Source: Sporolactobacillus pectinivorans
GTDB lineage: Bacteria; Bacillota; Bacilli; Bacillales; Sporolactobacillaceae
Length of the DNA stretch: 64,000 nt
NCBI RefSeq assembly: GCF_002802965.1
Contig: NZ_NXGA01000001.1
Location: forward strand, 1,032,744 to 1,096,743
Direction: 5' to 3'
Positions 27,684 through 40,119 of the stretch are shown here, piece by piece (the first letter of the stretch is position 1; the number at the start of each line of letters is the position of its first letter). The notes under the pieces are model-generated. The model saw only the letters and a program-made list of their open reading frames with translations. It ran no database searches and was not told where the DNA came from. The position numbers and the translations under genes are program-made.

Positions 27684-27697
27684 AGAAAGCGATTACA
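27684..27697 (+). promoter_or_regulatory. Candidate cre site
   Basis: AGAAAGCGATTACA matches the CcpA consensus TGNAANCGNWNNCA except for the first base. It starts just downstream of the expected transcription start, a normal position for CcpA repression. Confidence 0.6.
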
Positions 27698-27723
27698 TTC
27701 CGAGCGAAAAGGGGAGAGTTTTT

Positions 27724-28029
27724 ATGAAAATTGTTCTTTGCTGCGCTGCTGGTATGTCAACAAGTTTATTAGTCTCGAAAATGGAAACGGCTTCAAAATT
27801 ACAGAATAAGGATAATACAATAATAGCTATTCCTGCTGAACAAGTGCCTTCAGAAATCGACTCAGCAGATGTTCTTCTTCTTGGTCCACAGGTCAGATAT
27901 CTGCTTGCTAAATTCAAGAAACTTGGAGAAGAAAAAAATGTTCCGGTTGATGTGATCGGTTCTATTGAATATGGCACGATGAACGGCGAAAAAGTGCTTG
28001 CACAAGCTGAGCGTTTAATAAAAAAATGA
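27724..28029 (+). CDS. PTS lactose/cellobiose-family EIIB
   Basis: A 101-residue cytosolic phosphocarrier. The active-site cysteine lies in [12 protein letters not shown] near the N-terminus, the standard CelA/LicB signature. It passes phosphate from EIIA to the sugar. ATG 27724 follows GGGGAGAG. First gene of the operon. Confidence 0.93.
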   Translation: MKIVLCCAAGMSTSLLVSKMETASKLQNKDNTIIAIPAEQVPSEIDSADVLLLGPQVRYLLAKFKKLGEEKNVPVDVIGSIEYGTMNGEKVLAQAERLIKK

Positions 28030-28051
28030 TGCGGGAAAAGAGGGAAAAGAA

Positions 28052-29377
28052 ATGAGCGAAACAAAAGGCAACTTTATTGACGAAAAATTGTTACCGATAG
28101 CCGGGAAGATTGCGAGTCAGAGGCATCTTATCGCGCTTCGTGACGGTATTATGCTGGCCATGCCATTAATCATTATCGGATCATTATTCCTGATCATAGC
28201 GAATTTCCCCATTCAAGCTTATCAGAATTTCATGGCAGGAATATTTGGAAAGAACTGGGCGACTGTTGCACAATATCCGGTTAATGCGACATTCAGTATT
28301 ATGGGACTTGTAGCCGCTTTTGGTATTGCCTATTATTTGGCGCAGAGTTATAAAGTGGATCCTCTGTCGTCCGGAATTATTTCGGTCGCCGCATTTTTAC
28401 TTGCTATTCCATTGGATAAACTTAGCGATATCCCTTTAGCGTTACTTGGCAGCCAGGGATTGTTCATGGCCATTATTTTCGGATTAGGATCAGCCGAAAT
28501 TTATCGCTTTTTTATTCAGAAAAACATTACTATCAAAATGCCGGATTCAGTACCTCCTGCAGTAAGCAAATCATTCTCCGCTTTAATTCCCGGATTTGCT
28601 GTTGTTCTGCTGGTTTGGGTGCTGCGGATATTAGTTGAGAATACTTCAATCGGCAGTATACCCAATGTCATTACATCCGTTATTGGAAAACCATTGAGTA
28701 TGGTTGGCGGCAGCTACGGAGGAAGTTTGATTGCTGAATTTTGTATCGTGTTCCTGTGGTCCTTTGGTATTCATGGCGCCAATATTGTCGGTGGTATCAT
28801 GGCACCAATCTGGTATGGTGCGATGGATGCTAACCGTGTCGCATTTCAGGCACACCACATGTTACCTAACATTATCACGCAGCAGATTTTCGATAACTTT
28901 ATTAATCTTGGCGGATCAGGAACGACGATCGCTCTTGCATTTATGATAGCCTTCCTCGCCAAGAGCCAGCAGTTGAGGGCACTGGGAAAACTTGTGGTTG
29001 GACCGGCCATATTTAACATTAACGAACCGATTTTGTTTGGCTTGCCCATTGTAATGAATCCGATGATGATTATTCCTTTTGTTGTAAGCCCAATCGTTGC
29101 TTTAACCACAACGTATTTTTCAATGAAGCTTGGATGGGTTGCGTTAACAGCAGGCATAGCCGTACCGTGGACAACACCGCCTATTATTTCCGGTTATCTG
29201 GCAACCGGCGGCCACATTTCCGGAGCGATCATTCAATTGGTTAACATTGTCATTACATTCTTTATCTATTTTCCATTTTTTCGTGCTGTTGACAAGCAAA
29301 AGTTGAAAGAAGAAGAGGAATACAACAAAGAGCACAACATCACAGTCGGGTCTCCTGCTGAGACACTACAGGCATAA
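28052..29377 (+). CDS. PTS lactose/cellobiose-family EIIC permease
   Basis: A 441-residue membrane permease with about ten helices, starting MSETKGNFIDEKLLPIAGK as in CelB/LicC. The GGSYGGS-containing and FNINEPILFGLPIVMNP blocks are the family's conserved sugar-binding region. It imports and helps phosphorylate beta-glucosides such as cellobiose. Confidence 0.94.
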   Translation: MSETKGNFIDEKLLPIAGKIASQRHLIALRDGIMLAMPLIIIGSLFLIIANFPIQAYQNFMAGIFGKNWATVAQYPVNATFSIMGLVAAFGIAYYLAQSYKVDPLSSGIISVAAFLLAIPLDKLSDIPLALLGSQGLFMAIIFGLGSAEIYRFFIQKNITIKMPDSVPPAVSKSFSALIPGFAVVLLVWVLRILVENTSIGSIPNVITSVIGKPLSMVGGSYGGSLIAEFCIVFLWSFGIHGANIVGGIMAPIWYGAMDANRVAFQAHHMLPNIITQQIFDNFINLGGSGTTIALAFMIAFLAKSQQLRALGKLVVGPAIFNINEPILFGLPIVMNPMMIIPFVVSPIVALTTTYFSMKLGWVALTAGIAVPWTTPPIISGYLATGGHISGAIIQLVNIVITFFIYFPFFRAVDKQKLKEEEEYNKEHNITVGSPAETLQA

Positions 29378-29403
29378 AAAAATAAAGAAATTAGGTGTTA
29401 ACG

Positions 29404-31202
<1,799 letters not shown>

Positions 31203-31263
31203 TGAAGCATATCCCAGATCAGACTGTGACTTGACATAGTATTCAGTGCGAAAATATCTGTGA

Positions 31264-32736
<1,473 letters not shown>

Positions 32737-32845
32737 GTACGTTCGATGCATGTTGCTGGCAGCAATCGGAATCAAGGTGTACTGAAAGCTGTATCAAAAT
32801 TTGTTCTCGATTAACCGGATACTTAAAAACTAGTACTAACAAAAA

Positions 32846-32889
32846 AGGGAGATTGCATGGTAGTCTAAAAGATACCATGCAATCTCCCT
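32846..32889. terminator. Bidirectional terminator, 17-bp stem
   Basis: AGGGAGATTGCATGGTA (32846-32862) is perfectly complementary to 32873-32889 across a 10-nt loop. An A-run before it gives a T-run on the minus strand. It separates the convergent PTS operon and LCP gene. Confidence 0.88.
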
Positions 32890-32945
32890 AATATTTTAAA
32901 CAGGATACATATTCGTATCAGTAATATCCCTGAATTTATCTCATA

Positions 32946-33953
32946 TTAATTCTGGAAATATTTTTTGATAACTGACTGCAGCTGACTGGAATCAAGAATA
33001 ATCTCGTCGTTATTCGCTTTCAATACATCGTCATACATGACAGCGTTGGTGCCTTTAACCTGACGGTAATGGATTTGCTGTTCCGGATGGAAACTGCTCT
33101 TTGCGCTTAATCCTACACTGAGCATGTCTTCCGATGACATATTAGTTGCAATCAGGAATTTTGGCAACGAGTTTGACAATGCGGGTAGCTTGGTTACATT
33201 GGCGGGCTGCATCACCTTTTTGGCGATGCCGATTAGGGCAGCTTCCTGCAATTGCTGCCGCCCATAGTCAGTACCTGGCAACGAGTAGCGTTCGTGAACC
33301 AACTCAGTCACTGTCTGACCGTCAAAAGATTGGAGACCTGGCTGATAGGTTCTTCCCGCAAATGCTCCATTCCATGGATGTGTGAGTGTCACTTTGAAAG
33401 GCAGGTTCATTTCAATACCACCGATTGAGTTGACCATATCCTGAAGGCCCCAGTAATTAGTCTCAGCATAAAAGTTAATTGGTACGCCTGTCAATTTCGA
33501 TACAGCTTTTACTGCATCGAGAATTCCCTGTTGTGTGCCATTTTTAGACTGGGAAACATACTGGACACTCGTGAGTTTTGTGTAGCCGTAACCGTCCATG
33601 TAAACCCGGGTATCGCGAGGAATGCTTAACATATCATAAGTATGATTTTTCAGATTGGCATGTATCAGCACCATGGAATCGGTGTGACCGATTGATTCAC
33701 CCTTCCGCGCGTCCGAGCCGATCAGCAGTAGATTAAAAGCGCCTGGTGCTTGTTTTACATTCCCATCGCCTCCGATAACTTTCAAGTTACTGAAGCGATT
33801 ATCAGGGCTCAGCCGATGAATCTCATAAGCTGTGAATCCTGCTGCAATGGCAACAAGCAGAACCAAGACAAGCAGGACGTTGCGCAGTACTTTGTGCCTT
33901 TTCTTGCTTTTTCTCACGTTGGATCTGGATGGATTATCGTCAATATTCCGCAT
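32946..33953 (-). CDS. LytR-CpsA-Psr (LCP) family wall-polymer ligase
   Basis: A 335-residue protein: basic cytoplasmic N-terminus, one membrane helix (VLLVLVLLVAIAAGFTAYEI), then the extracellular LCP domain. Visible LCP blocks are LLIGSDAR, GHTDSMVLIHANLKNHTYDMLSIPRDTRV and the downstream RYSLPGTDYGRQQLQ arginine motif that contacts the polyprenyl diphosphate. These enzymes move anionic polymers from lipid carriers to peptidoglycan. ATG 33953 is preferred over an in-frame TTG at 33962. In a genome with a tua locus it could attach teichuronic or teichoic acid (inference). Confidence 0.92.
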   Translation of the reverse strand: MRNIDDNPSRSNVRKSKKRHKVLRNVLLVLVLLVAIAAGFTAYEIHRLSPDNRFSNLKVIGGDGNVKQAPGAFNLLLIGSDARKGESIGHTDSMVLIHANLKNHTYDMLSIPRDTRVYMDGYGYTKLTSVQYVSQSKNGTQQGILDAVKAVSKLTGVPINFYAETNYWGLQDMVNSIGGIEMNLPFKVTLTHPWNGAFAGRTYQPGLQSFDGQTVTELVHERYSLPGTDYGRQQLQEAALIGIAKKVMQPANVTKLPALSNSLPKFLIATNMSSEDMLSVGLSAKSSFHPEQQIHYRQVKGTNAVMYDDVLKANNDEIILDSSQLQSVIKKYFQN

Positions 33954-34105
33954 TTTTTTCAATCCTTTTCATTATTTCCCGAGAAATTTGTCGATACGAG
34001 TGACCACCGAATAATGATACTCTATTTCGGAATAAAATTCTATACCATGTTGATGATTATTCCCGCAGTGATAGGTTTTTTGCGATGTCTCATAATCGGA
34101 TCAGG

Positions 34106-34957
34106 TCAGAACATCACGCTCCACGTTTTTGGGCCGACAATCCCATCTGGAATCAGGTCATGCCTTTTCTGGTAGTTAATGACCGCCTGTTCCGTTTTCA
34201 GCCCGAAAATTCCGTCTGCCCTAACGCCAACCGCGTTCTGAATGCTCACAATATCTTTACCTTTGCTACCGCGCCTGATTAACTGACCCGGGTAAGGGAC
34301 GATGGTTGACTGCTGTATAGAATCAGGTCTGGCTGCCTTTCTCTTTAAATCGACACTGTCAGCTTTTGTTGCTGCGATACTGCCCCAAATACCCGATGGT
34401 TTAAGAACATTGTCAAAGTCTACGAGAATTCCAGCCATTTTCCGTCCGTTGTCGTGCTGATAGATATGAGCATAGGCCGACAACTTTCCCCTGGACCAGG
34501 CATAGGTCTGATAGAAAAAATCAGCCGCTCCCGAGCGGACCAAGACTTCAATCACGGCAAATGAACCATAGACGCCAACTTTATACGTACTGATTACAGA
34601 TTTAATACTACGAAAGTAATTGATGATTAAATCCATTTCCCTATTGGTAGCATCATAGTCAACTGTAAAGTAGATTGGCGTTCCCGCGGGTTGACCGATT
34701 CCTGAGGCGAAATGCACCGCTTCTTTTGCGTCTTTTGCTCCCTGGTCCCTTGTAAAATATAAGCTGCTGACTGGATTCTTTTCCCAGATACTAAAAAGCT
34801 TCAAACCTGCGGAAAGAATATGCGCGACTTCAGCACGATTCACTGTCTTCCATGATATTTCCGGTCCCAGATAACGCCCGATCGCCTGAACACCCGATGC
34901 TTTCAGGTGTTCTATGGAGGCTTCTGTTAACTTTGACGCACAGTCGATGGCTTTCAT
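34106..34957 (-). CDS. DUF1906 glycoside-hydrolase-like protein with peptidoglycan-binding domain
   Basis: A 283-residue protein with two domains. Residues 1-200 form an Rv2525c/DUF1906-like TIM barrel (AIDCASKLTEASIEHLKASG, AIGRYLGPE, TPIYFTVDYDATN, VGVYGSF). Residues 220-283 form a PG_binding_1 domain (LIRRGSKGKDIVSIQNAVG and GIFGLKTEQAVINYQK). No signal peptide is seen. It may act in spore or mother-cell wall processing, or be released by lysis. GGAAGTGG precedes the ATG. It lies 143 bp upstream of the LCP gene on the same strand. Enzymatic activity of this barrel family is not proven. Confidence 0.8.
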   Translation of the reverse strand: MKAIDCASKLTEASIEHLKASGVQAIGRYLGPEISWKTVNRAEVAHILSAGLKLFSIWEKNPVSSLYFTRDQGAKDAKEAVHFASGIGQPAGTPIYFTVDYDATNREMDLIINYFRSIKSVISTYKVGVYGSFAVIEVLVRSGAADFFYQTYAWSRGKLSAYAHIYQHDNGRKMAGILVDFDNVLKPSGIWGSIAATKADSVDLKRKAARPDSIQQSTIVPYPGQLIRRGSKGKDIVSIQNAVGVRADGIFGLKTEQAVINYQKRHDLIPDGIVGPKTWSVMF

Positions 34958-35151
34958 TCATAATCCACTTCCTTTTCTATTAAAATTGAGATCCAATTAG
35001 ACTGCTTTAGGCCAGGTTCTCACTCTTTTAAATAGAAGGAAAAGCAGAGAAACGGTCAGCACTATGTAATAGTGACTGCTTTTTCCTGGTACTAATGCGT
35101 CAAACGGCACGAAATTTTAAAGCTACATCAAAAGGATCCGTATACAAAAAT
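34958..35151. other. Spacer without recognised features
   Basis: Region between the DUF1906 gene and the terminator of the GT2 gene. No ORF with a ribosome site or RNA structure was seen. Confidence 0.35.
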
Positions 35152-35201
35152 AAAGAAGCTGCTCCTAAAATCATGAGACTGATTTCAAGGGCAGCTTTCT
35201 T
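35152..35201 (-). terminator. Terminator downstream of the GT2 gene (minus strand)
   Basis: AAGAAGCTGC and GCAGCTTTCTT arms, with a T-rich stretch after the hairpin on the minus strand. It lies about 215 bp after the GT2 stop. The intervening stretch keeps an open frame without a start codon (see rejected items). Confidence 0.55.
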
Positions 35202-35415
35202 ATAATCTGTTCCGTTTAATCATGCGCTTTTTCAATCTGACTCGGATCGCCTGGAGAAGCTGTATTTCCGAAGATATCATCTGTTTCCCCATCCTTTTCC
35301 TTGAAGTCATGAAACCGTAGAAAAGCAGCATCAGGAGGGCAGTGAGAACAGGACGCAGTGTGTAGCGCTTTTCAGATAGGGTGCTTCGTAACTTTGATAG
35401 ACCTTGAACTTCATC

Positions 35416-36399
35416 TCAGAGTGCCTTTTTCTCGAATGCTTCACTGCCGAACTCTAAAAGGCGTTTTTCAATCGTGTAACGTGGACGGTGTTTTGTCTCT
35501 TTAAAAATCTTTCCAACATATTCTCCGATTATTCCGGTTGCAATGAGCTGCAAGCCTCCGATCATCCATATCGAGATGATCATCGATGTCCATCCTGTAA
35601 CAGCGTGACCGAAAATGTACTGGGCCAGAGCATACACGCCGATCAGGAAGCCGATCCCGGCTACTAATCCGCCGAGATAAGTCACCATTCGGATCGGGGT
35701 AATTGAAAAAGAGGTCAGACCGTCAATCGCCAAATTCAGCATCTTTTTCAGCGGGTATTTGGACTCCCCGGCGAAGCGCTCCGCACGGTTATAGTACACT
35801 TCAGTACTCTTGAATCCGAGCAGCGGAATCATGCCGCGCAGGAAAATATTCTCTTCCTGATATTTCACGAATTCATCAAGCACCCGCCGGTCGAGCAGAC
35901 GAAAATCCGCATGGTTCGGCACCATTTTGACGCCTAACTTTTTCATCATACCGTAGAAAAGAAGCGCGGTGTTACGCTTAAAGAAAGTGTCGGTTTCACG
36001 TTTGTCGCGCACACCATAAACAATGTCGTAACCTTCATGGTATTTGAGCAAAAATTTTCTTATCGCGTTCACATCATCCTGAAGATCCGCGTCAATCGTG
36101 ATAACACAGTCTGAATAAGGCCGCGCCGTTTCGATCCCGGCAATCAGCGCGTTCTGGTGGCTAAAGTTGCGGCTGAGTTTCAGTCCGGTAATTTCCCTGT
36201 ATTCCTGTATGTACCGGTCAATGATTTCCCAGGTCCGGTCGCTGCTCCCGTCATCAACAAAGAGAATTGTACTGCTGTATGAAGCCAGATTTTCCTGGCA
36301 CACTTGAGCTAATACAGCGCGCAGCCGTTTGCTGGATTCTTCCAGCACGGCTTCTTCGTTATAGCAGGGCACAACAATTGTCAGAATAGGCGTGTCCAT
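35416..36399 (-). CDS. GT2 polyprenyl-phosphate glycosyltransferase (YkcC/CsbB/YkoT-like)
   Basis: A 327-residue enzyme. The GT-A domain has VVPCYNEE, LFVDDGSSDRT, SRNFSHQNALIAGIE, and the DxD-type ITIDADLQDD; two C-terminal membrane helices follow (residues about 232-255 and 268-290), then a KETKHRPRYTIE tail. Such enzymes load a sugar onto undecaprenyl phosphate for a GT-C enzyme to use outside. The GT39 protein at 9014-10510 and the GT-C at 41453-42925 are candidate partners. ATG 36399 with AGGAGG upstream is chosen over a long 5' open frame. Divergent from a two-component system. Confidence 0.9.
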   Translation of the reverse strand: MDTPILTIVVPCYNEEAVLEESSKRLRAVLAQVCQENLASYSSTILFVDDGSSDRTWEIIDRYIQEYREITGLKLSRNFSHQNALIAGIETARPYSDCVITIDADLQDDVNAIRKFLLKYHEGYDIVYGVRDKRETDTFFKRNTALLFYGMMKKLGVKMVPNHADFRLLDRRVLDEFVKYQEENIFLRGMIPLLGFKSTEVYYNRAERFAGESKYPLKKMLNLAIDGLTSFSITPIRMVTYLGGLVAGIGFLIGVYALAQYIFGHAVTGWTSMIISIWMIGGLQLIATGIIGEYVGKIFKETKHRPRYTIEKRLLEFGSEAFEKKAL

Positions 36400-36671
36400 T
36401 ATATTTTTTCCTCCTGAATGTCTCGTTAGAAAATCAGTGTGTAAATATTTATAAAGAATTGCTTCCCGTTGTTTTTCAAATTTTATGGTAAACTTGCTTT
36501 GTTGCACAGTAACAAATTCACAATGAAAATATGATGAGATTTTTCTCATTAAATTCTCACGTCACATTTCTTACCGCTTATTAGGAGATTCTATATAATA
36601 GAAGCTGGATTCATGTGGATCAATCAGACGCTGGCATGCATTCTGACAGTAAAAGAGAAGGGTTATTCATC

Positions 36672-37370
36672 ATGGGAAAAACAAATATTCTGCTTGTCGA
36701 AGACGAAAAAAGTGTAGCTTCATTTGTTGCGACGGAACTCAGCTTTGAAAATTATCAAGTTGAGGAAGCTTATGACGGGGAACAGGCGCTGGATTTATTT
36801 TTTCAGGATGATTCCAAATGGGATCTGATCTTGCTGGACTGGATGCTGCCTAAGCTGAACGGACTTGAAATTTGCCGTCGTATTCGCAAGAAAAGTTTGG
36901 TACCGATCATTATCATGACTGCTCGCGATTATATTGGTGATAAAGTGGCCGGCCTTGACGGCGGGGCGGATGACTATATTACCAAACCATTTGAAATTGA
37001 AGAGCTTCTGGCCCGGGTCCGCGTGGCTATTCGCCGCAGAGAAAGTTATTCGGCAGCACCGGCAAGTCATGTCTATACGGCAGGGGATCTGGTTCTGGAT
37101 ACTGAAAAGCGGACGGCTTCGCGGCATAATGAAACATTTGACTTGACGCAGCGCGAATTTGATCTGCTTGCCACACTGATGAGAAATGAGGGTAAGGTGT
37201 TGACGCGGGACGAACTGCTGTCAAAAGTCTGGGGCTTTGATTATATGGGACAGACCAATATTGTTGACGTTTATATCCGCTATCTTCGGAAAAAAGTCGA
37301 CAACTCGGAAACTGAAAAATTGATCCATACTGTACGAGGCGTCGGTTATGCACTAAGGGTTGAAAAATGA
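36672..37370 (+). CDS. OmpR-family response regulator (YkoG-like)
   Basis: A 232-residue regulator. Receiver domain with LLVEDEKSV, phospho-acceptor Asp56 in LILLDWML, TARD and KPFEIEELLAR; C-terminal winged helix with LTQREFDLLATLMRNEGKVLTRDELLSKVWG and YLRKKVD. Stop and kinase start overlap by 4 bp (ATGA). ATG 36672 follows GAAGGG. A TATAAT lies at 36594-36599. Next to a divergent YkcC/YkoT-like GT2, as with B. subtilis ykoGH near ykoT, it may control envelope glycosylation; this is context only. Confidence 0.92.
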   Translation: MGKTNILLVEDEKSVASFVATELSFENYQVEEAYDGEQALDLFFQDDSKWDLILLDWMLPKLNGLEICRRIRKKSLVPIIIMTARDYIGDKVAGLDGGADDYITKPFEIEELLARVRVAIRRRESYSAAPASHVYTAGDLVLDTEKRTASRHNETFDLTQREFDLLATLMRNEGKVLTRDELLSKVWGFDYMGQTNIVDVYIRYLRKKVDNSETEKLIHTVRGVGYALRVEK

Positions 37371-38761
37371 GGGCATGGCTGGCAGCTTTCAGGTTGAAAA
37401 GGAAGACGATGCTTTTTCAGATGAACTTTTGGTATATTCTGACTCTCTTCTTAACGGTGCTGTTTATTGGCGTTGCCGTGCTGTCCATTATCAGTTACCA
37501 GTTGTATAAGGGGACAGAGCAGGAAGTCCAGTACGTGGAAAATCAGCTGGTGCAGGAGTCGATGGAGAAAAACCCGGACTGGACTGATACCATTGCAAAC
37601 ATCCTTTACGATCAACATCCGGATTTGTATGTACGGATTGAAACGCCGGATGCGAAAACGATTTATTCTAAGGGCAGTGAAAGCATCACGGATCAGAACA
37701 GTTACATGATCAAGCTATCGTTGTTCTCCTCCATTTCTTTTAAAAAGAAATTCATTCCGATTTACCATCATCGCGCATCATATAATGGCTATACCTTCGA
37801 TCTATATGTCCGGATGGACGGCATCCATAACTATATTGTTATCATGATCAGGGTGCTGGCGCTTTGCGTCATTCTGGGCATTGTGATCGGTTCACTGGCA
37901 ATCTATCAGCTGTCCCGAAGACTGAACCGGCCGCTTATGGATGTCACGGAGATGATTCATCAGGTGACTGAGACCAGAGATTTGAAGCAGCGCGTGCTTG
38001 TTGCGGATCAGCCTAGAGAAGTGCATGATCTGGCACTGTCTTTCAACCAGTTAATGAATCAGCTGGATCGTCAGATCGAACGCGAACGGCGTTTCGTCTC
38101 GGATGCGTCACATGAATTGAGGACTCCGCTCTCCGCGATCCGGGGCCATGTCGAGCTGATTCAGCGCCACGGGTTCGGCCATCCGGAAGTCATCGATCGG
38201 TCGATTCATTTTGTCGATCAGGAATCTAAACGCATGCAGCGCCTGATTGAACAGCTGCTGATGATTGCCCGCCTTGACCGAAGATCAAAGCTCCTTGAGA
38301 CCGTGAATCTGTCGATGATCGCAAAAAATGTGATTGCCGATTACACGTCGAGTGTAGCTCAGCACTTTACGGCTGATATTGCCGATGGAACCTATGCGCT
38401 GGCAAATGAAGACTATGTTCACCAAGTCCTCGTTTCACTGCTCGGAAACGCGAAGAAATACACGCCGGACGATGGCTGGATCAAAATTAATGTCAACGGA
38501 GATCACCAGTTTTCTTATATCCGCGTTCAAAATTCGGGGCCGCGCATACCTGATGAGGAAAAAAAGAAGATTTTCACCCGTTTTTACCGGCTGGATCAAT
38601 CCAGATCGAGTGAAGCCGGTGGATCCGGGCTGGGTCTGGCAATTGTTAAGGAATTAGTGGAACTTGATGAGGGCAAGATCTGGGTTGAAGATCTTAAACC
38701 GGTTGGCAGCGAGTTCATCGTCCGGCTGAAAGCCAGAACAGCAATCGATCTGAATGCATGA
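37367..38761 (+). CDS. Sensor histidine kinase (YkoH/ArlS-like)
   Basis: A 464-residue membrane kinase. Helix 1 is at about residues 18-43, an extracellular domain of about 110 residues follows, helix 2 at 157-180, then HAMP. H-box with His249 (SDASHELRTPLSAI), N-box (SLLGNAKKYTP), and G-box (GGSGLGLAIVKEL). There is no PAS domain, so it is not a canonical PhoR. It is translationally coupled to the response regulator. Signal unknown. Confidence 0.92.
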   Translation: MRAWLAAFRLKRKTMLFQMNFWYILTLFLTVLFIGVAVLSIISYQLYKGTEQEVQYVENQLVQESMEKNPDWTDTIANILYDQHPDLYVRIETPDAKTIYSKGSESITDQNSYMIKLSLFSSISFKKKFIPIYHHRASYNGYTFDLYVRMDGIHNYIVIMIRVLALCVILGIVIGSLAIYQLSRRLNRPLMDVTEMIHQVTETRDLKQRVLVADQPREVHDLALSFNQLMNQLDRQIERERRFVSDASHELRTPLSAIRGHVELIQRHGFGHPEVIDRSIHFVDQESKRMQRLIEQLLMIARLDRRSKLLETVNLSMIAKNVIADYTSSVAQHFTADIADGTYALANEDYVHQVLVSLLGNAKKYTPDDGWIKINVNGDHQFSYIRVQNSGPRIPDEEKKKIFTRFYRLDQSRSSEAGGSGLGLAIVKELVELDEGKIWVEDLKPVGSEFIVRLKARTAIDLNA

Positions 38762-38817
38762 CGGTTTACATAGAGAGGGAATCGAGCAATCGACCGGATT
38801 ATGAACTTTTCGTTTTG

Positions 38818-38841
38818 AAAGAACGGAGAGTTCTTTTTTTA
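38818..38841 (+). terminator. Terminator of the two-component operon
   Basis: AAAGAAC (38818-38824), loop GGAGA, GTTCTTT (38830-38836), continuing into a T-run. Confidence 0.85.
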
Positions 38842-39031
38842 CTTCGCTGAAAAGGAGATGTTTGGTCGTCCGTCGAATTAATTAAATTAAATAGTTTCTT
38901 TTTTCCTCTCATTACATTCTGTGCTCTATCCTCATTTAAAAAAGAGGTGACCCCGTGTTCATCAAACATTCAAAACACCGCTGCATGTTTTATAGCTTCA
39001 GGCTCTGTGCAGGAGGTTCTCCGGAGACATT

Positions 39032-39926
39032 TTGCAAAAAGATAAACTTGGAAAACAGTTGAAAAGATATCTGGTCAGCTGCAAAGGAGAAGCCGCCGTT
39101 GCCTATCAGCTCGGTTTTCTTCCGGAAAAAGAATTCCTGATTCTCCACAATTTAAGGCTTCGAAACAGTTTGCATCATTTCCAAATGGATTGCCTTCTTC
39201 TGAACACTTACTTTTTTCTTATCGTGGAAGTCAAAAACATTGCCGGAACCCTTCACTTCGATTGAAAAATTCACCAGTTTTTCTGCAAAATGGATCATGA
39301 AAACAGACACTTCACGGATCCATTTGTACAGACGGATGGATCGTTTTCGGGATCAGCTGCAGCACTGGCTTGCTGTCAATAAAACAGAGCCAGCGTCGAT
39401 TGAAAAGCTTGTTGTTATGGCTTCACCTCATGCCGTGCTGCAGACGCAGCAGGCAGATGATGACTTCTTCAAATCCGTTACTTTCCCCGATCGGCTTTCG
39501 CCGCGTATTCCTGAAATCGGCCGTTGGCATCCTGAACATTTTCTTTCGAGGAAAAAACTCAGAACAATCACCCGTAACATATGCAACGCAGACGAACCGC
39601 TCGGATTAAATGTGTTTCAAACTTATCACGTTCATCCGAATCAGATCATCTGCGGTGTTCAGTGCCCATCATGCAGCAAGTTCGGTATGCACCGGCTGAA
39701 AGCAAGGTGGCATCGTCACGCCTGCGGACACCTGTCAAAGGGCGCTCACGTGCAGGCATTTAAAGACTATCACCCGCTTTTCAGGCCACTGATCACTAAT
39801 AGAGGATGCCGGGAGTTTTTGCTGCTGGAATCGAGAAATGTAGTTTGCAGAATTTTGAAGTCGCCGGGCATGCACTCTTTTGGTCAGGGAAAAGGAACTT
39901 TTTATCGTCTTGTATTTGACGAATGA
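39032..39926 (+). pseudogene. NERD-domain protein, inactivated by a stop and a frameshift
   Basis: The N-terminal part (TTG 39032 after GGAG) encodes a NERD nuclease-related domain: GEAAVAYQL, HNLRLRNSLHHFQMDCLLL and the core FLIVEVKNIAGTLHFD. An in-frame TGA at 39263-39265 ends it. The same frame goes on with family-like KIHQFF and FTDPFVQ up to 39331. One extra base at about 39332 then shifts into the frame reading RMDRFRDQLQHWL, which continues to 39926 with a C-terminal zinc ribbon (CPSCSKFG, HACGH) and a LFRPLITNRGCREFLLLES block. Removing one base gives DPFVQRMDRFRDQLQHWL, so the gene carries one nonsense mutation and one +1 insertion. Sequencing error is possible but would need two events. 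Confidence 0.8.
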
Positions 39927-39983
39927 AAGGAATGGCGCATATTTTCTGAGAATGACGCATAAATCAAAAGACTCTATAAAAAT

Positions 39984-40037
39984 TTAACACGATTATTGTC
40001 CGTATTTTACAAGTGCTTCAAATTCGGGTTCTACAAT
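39984..40037 (+). promoter_or_regulatory. Candidate PhoP-activated promoter of tuaD
   Basis: Hexamers at an exact 11-bp step: TTAACA (39984), ATTGTC (39995, poor), TTTACA (40006), TTCAAA (40017). Then a -10 TACAAT at 40032-40037. No good -35 is present. Relative to a start near 40044 the boxes sit at -60, -49, -38 and -27, the arrangement of B. subtilis PhoP-activated promoters such as tuaA. Confidence 0.55.
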
Positions 40038-40044
40038 TGAAAAT

Positions 40045-40069
40045 GCCTGTTTCTATGCATGAAACAGGC
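40045..40069 (+). other. 5'-leader stem-loop before tuaD
   Basis: GCCTGTTTC (40045-40053) pairs perfectly with GAAACAGGC (40061-40069) over a 7-nt loop. It would lie at the very 5' end of the predicted mRNA. There is no T-run, so it is more likely a stability element than a terminator. Confidence 0.55.
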
Positions 40070-40119
40070 GGATCACGGATATTTTATAAAATAATGAGAG
40101 ATATTGGAGGAGTGGCGGC

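Noticed and set aside
35205-35415. Open frame continuing past the GT2 stop on the minus strand, about 69 codons with a hydrophobic stretch
   Set aside because: It has no start codon with a ribosome site, and nothing in it resembles a known GT2 extension. It could be an old gene end; evidence is insufficient.
36672-38761. Two-component system as PhoP/PhoR
   Set aside because: The kinase has no PAS domain and the pair is not in a phoPR context; closeness to Pho-like promoters is not enough.
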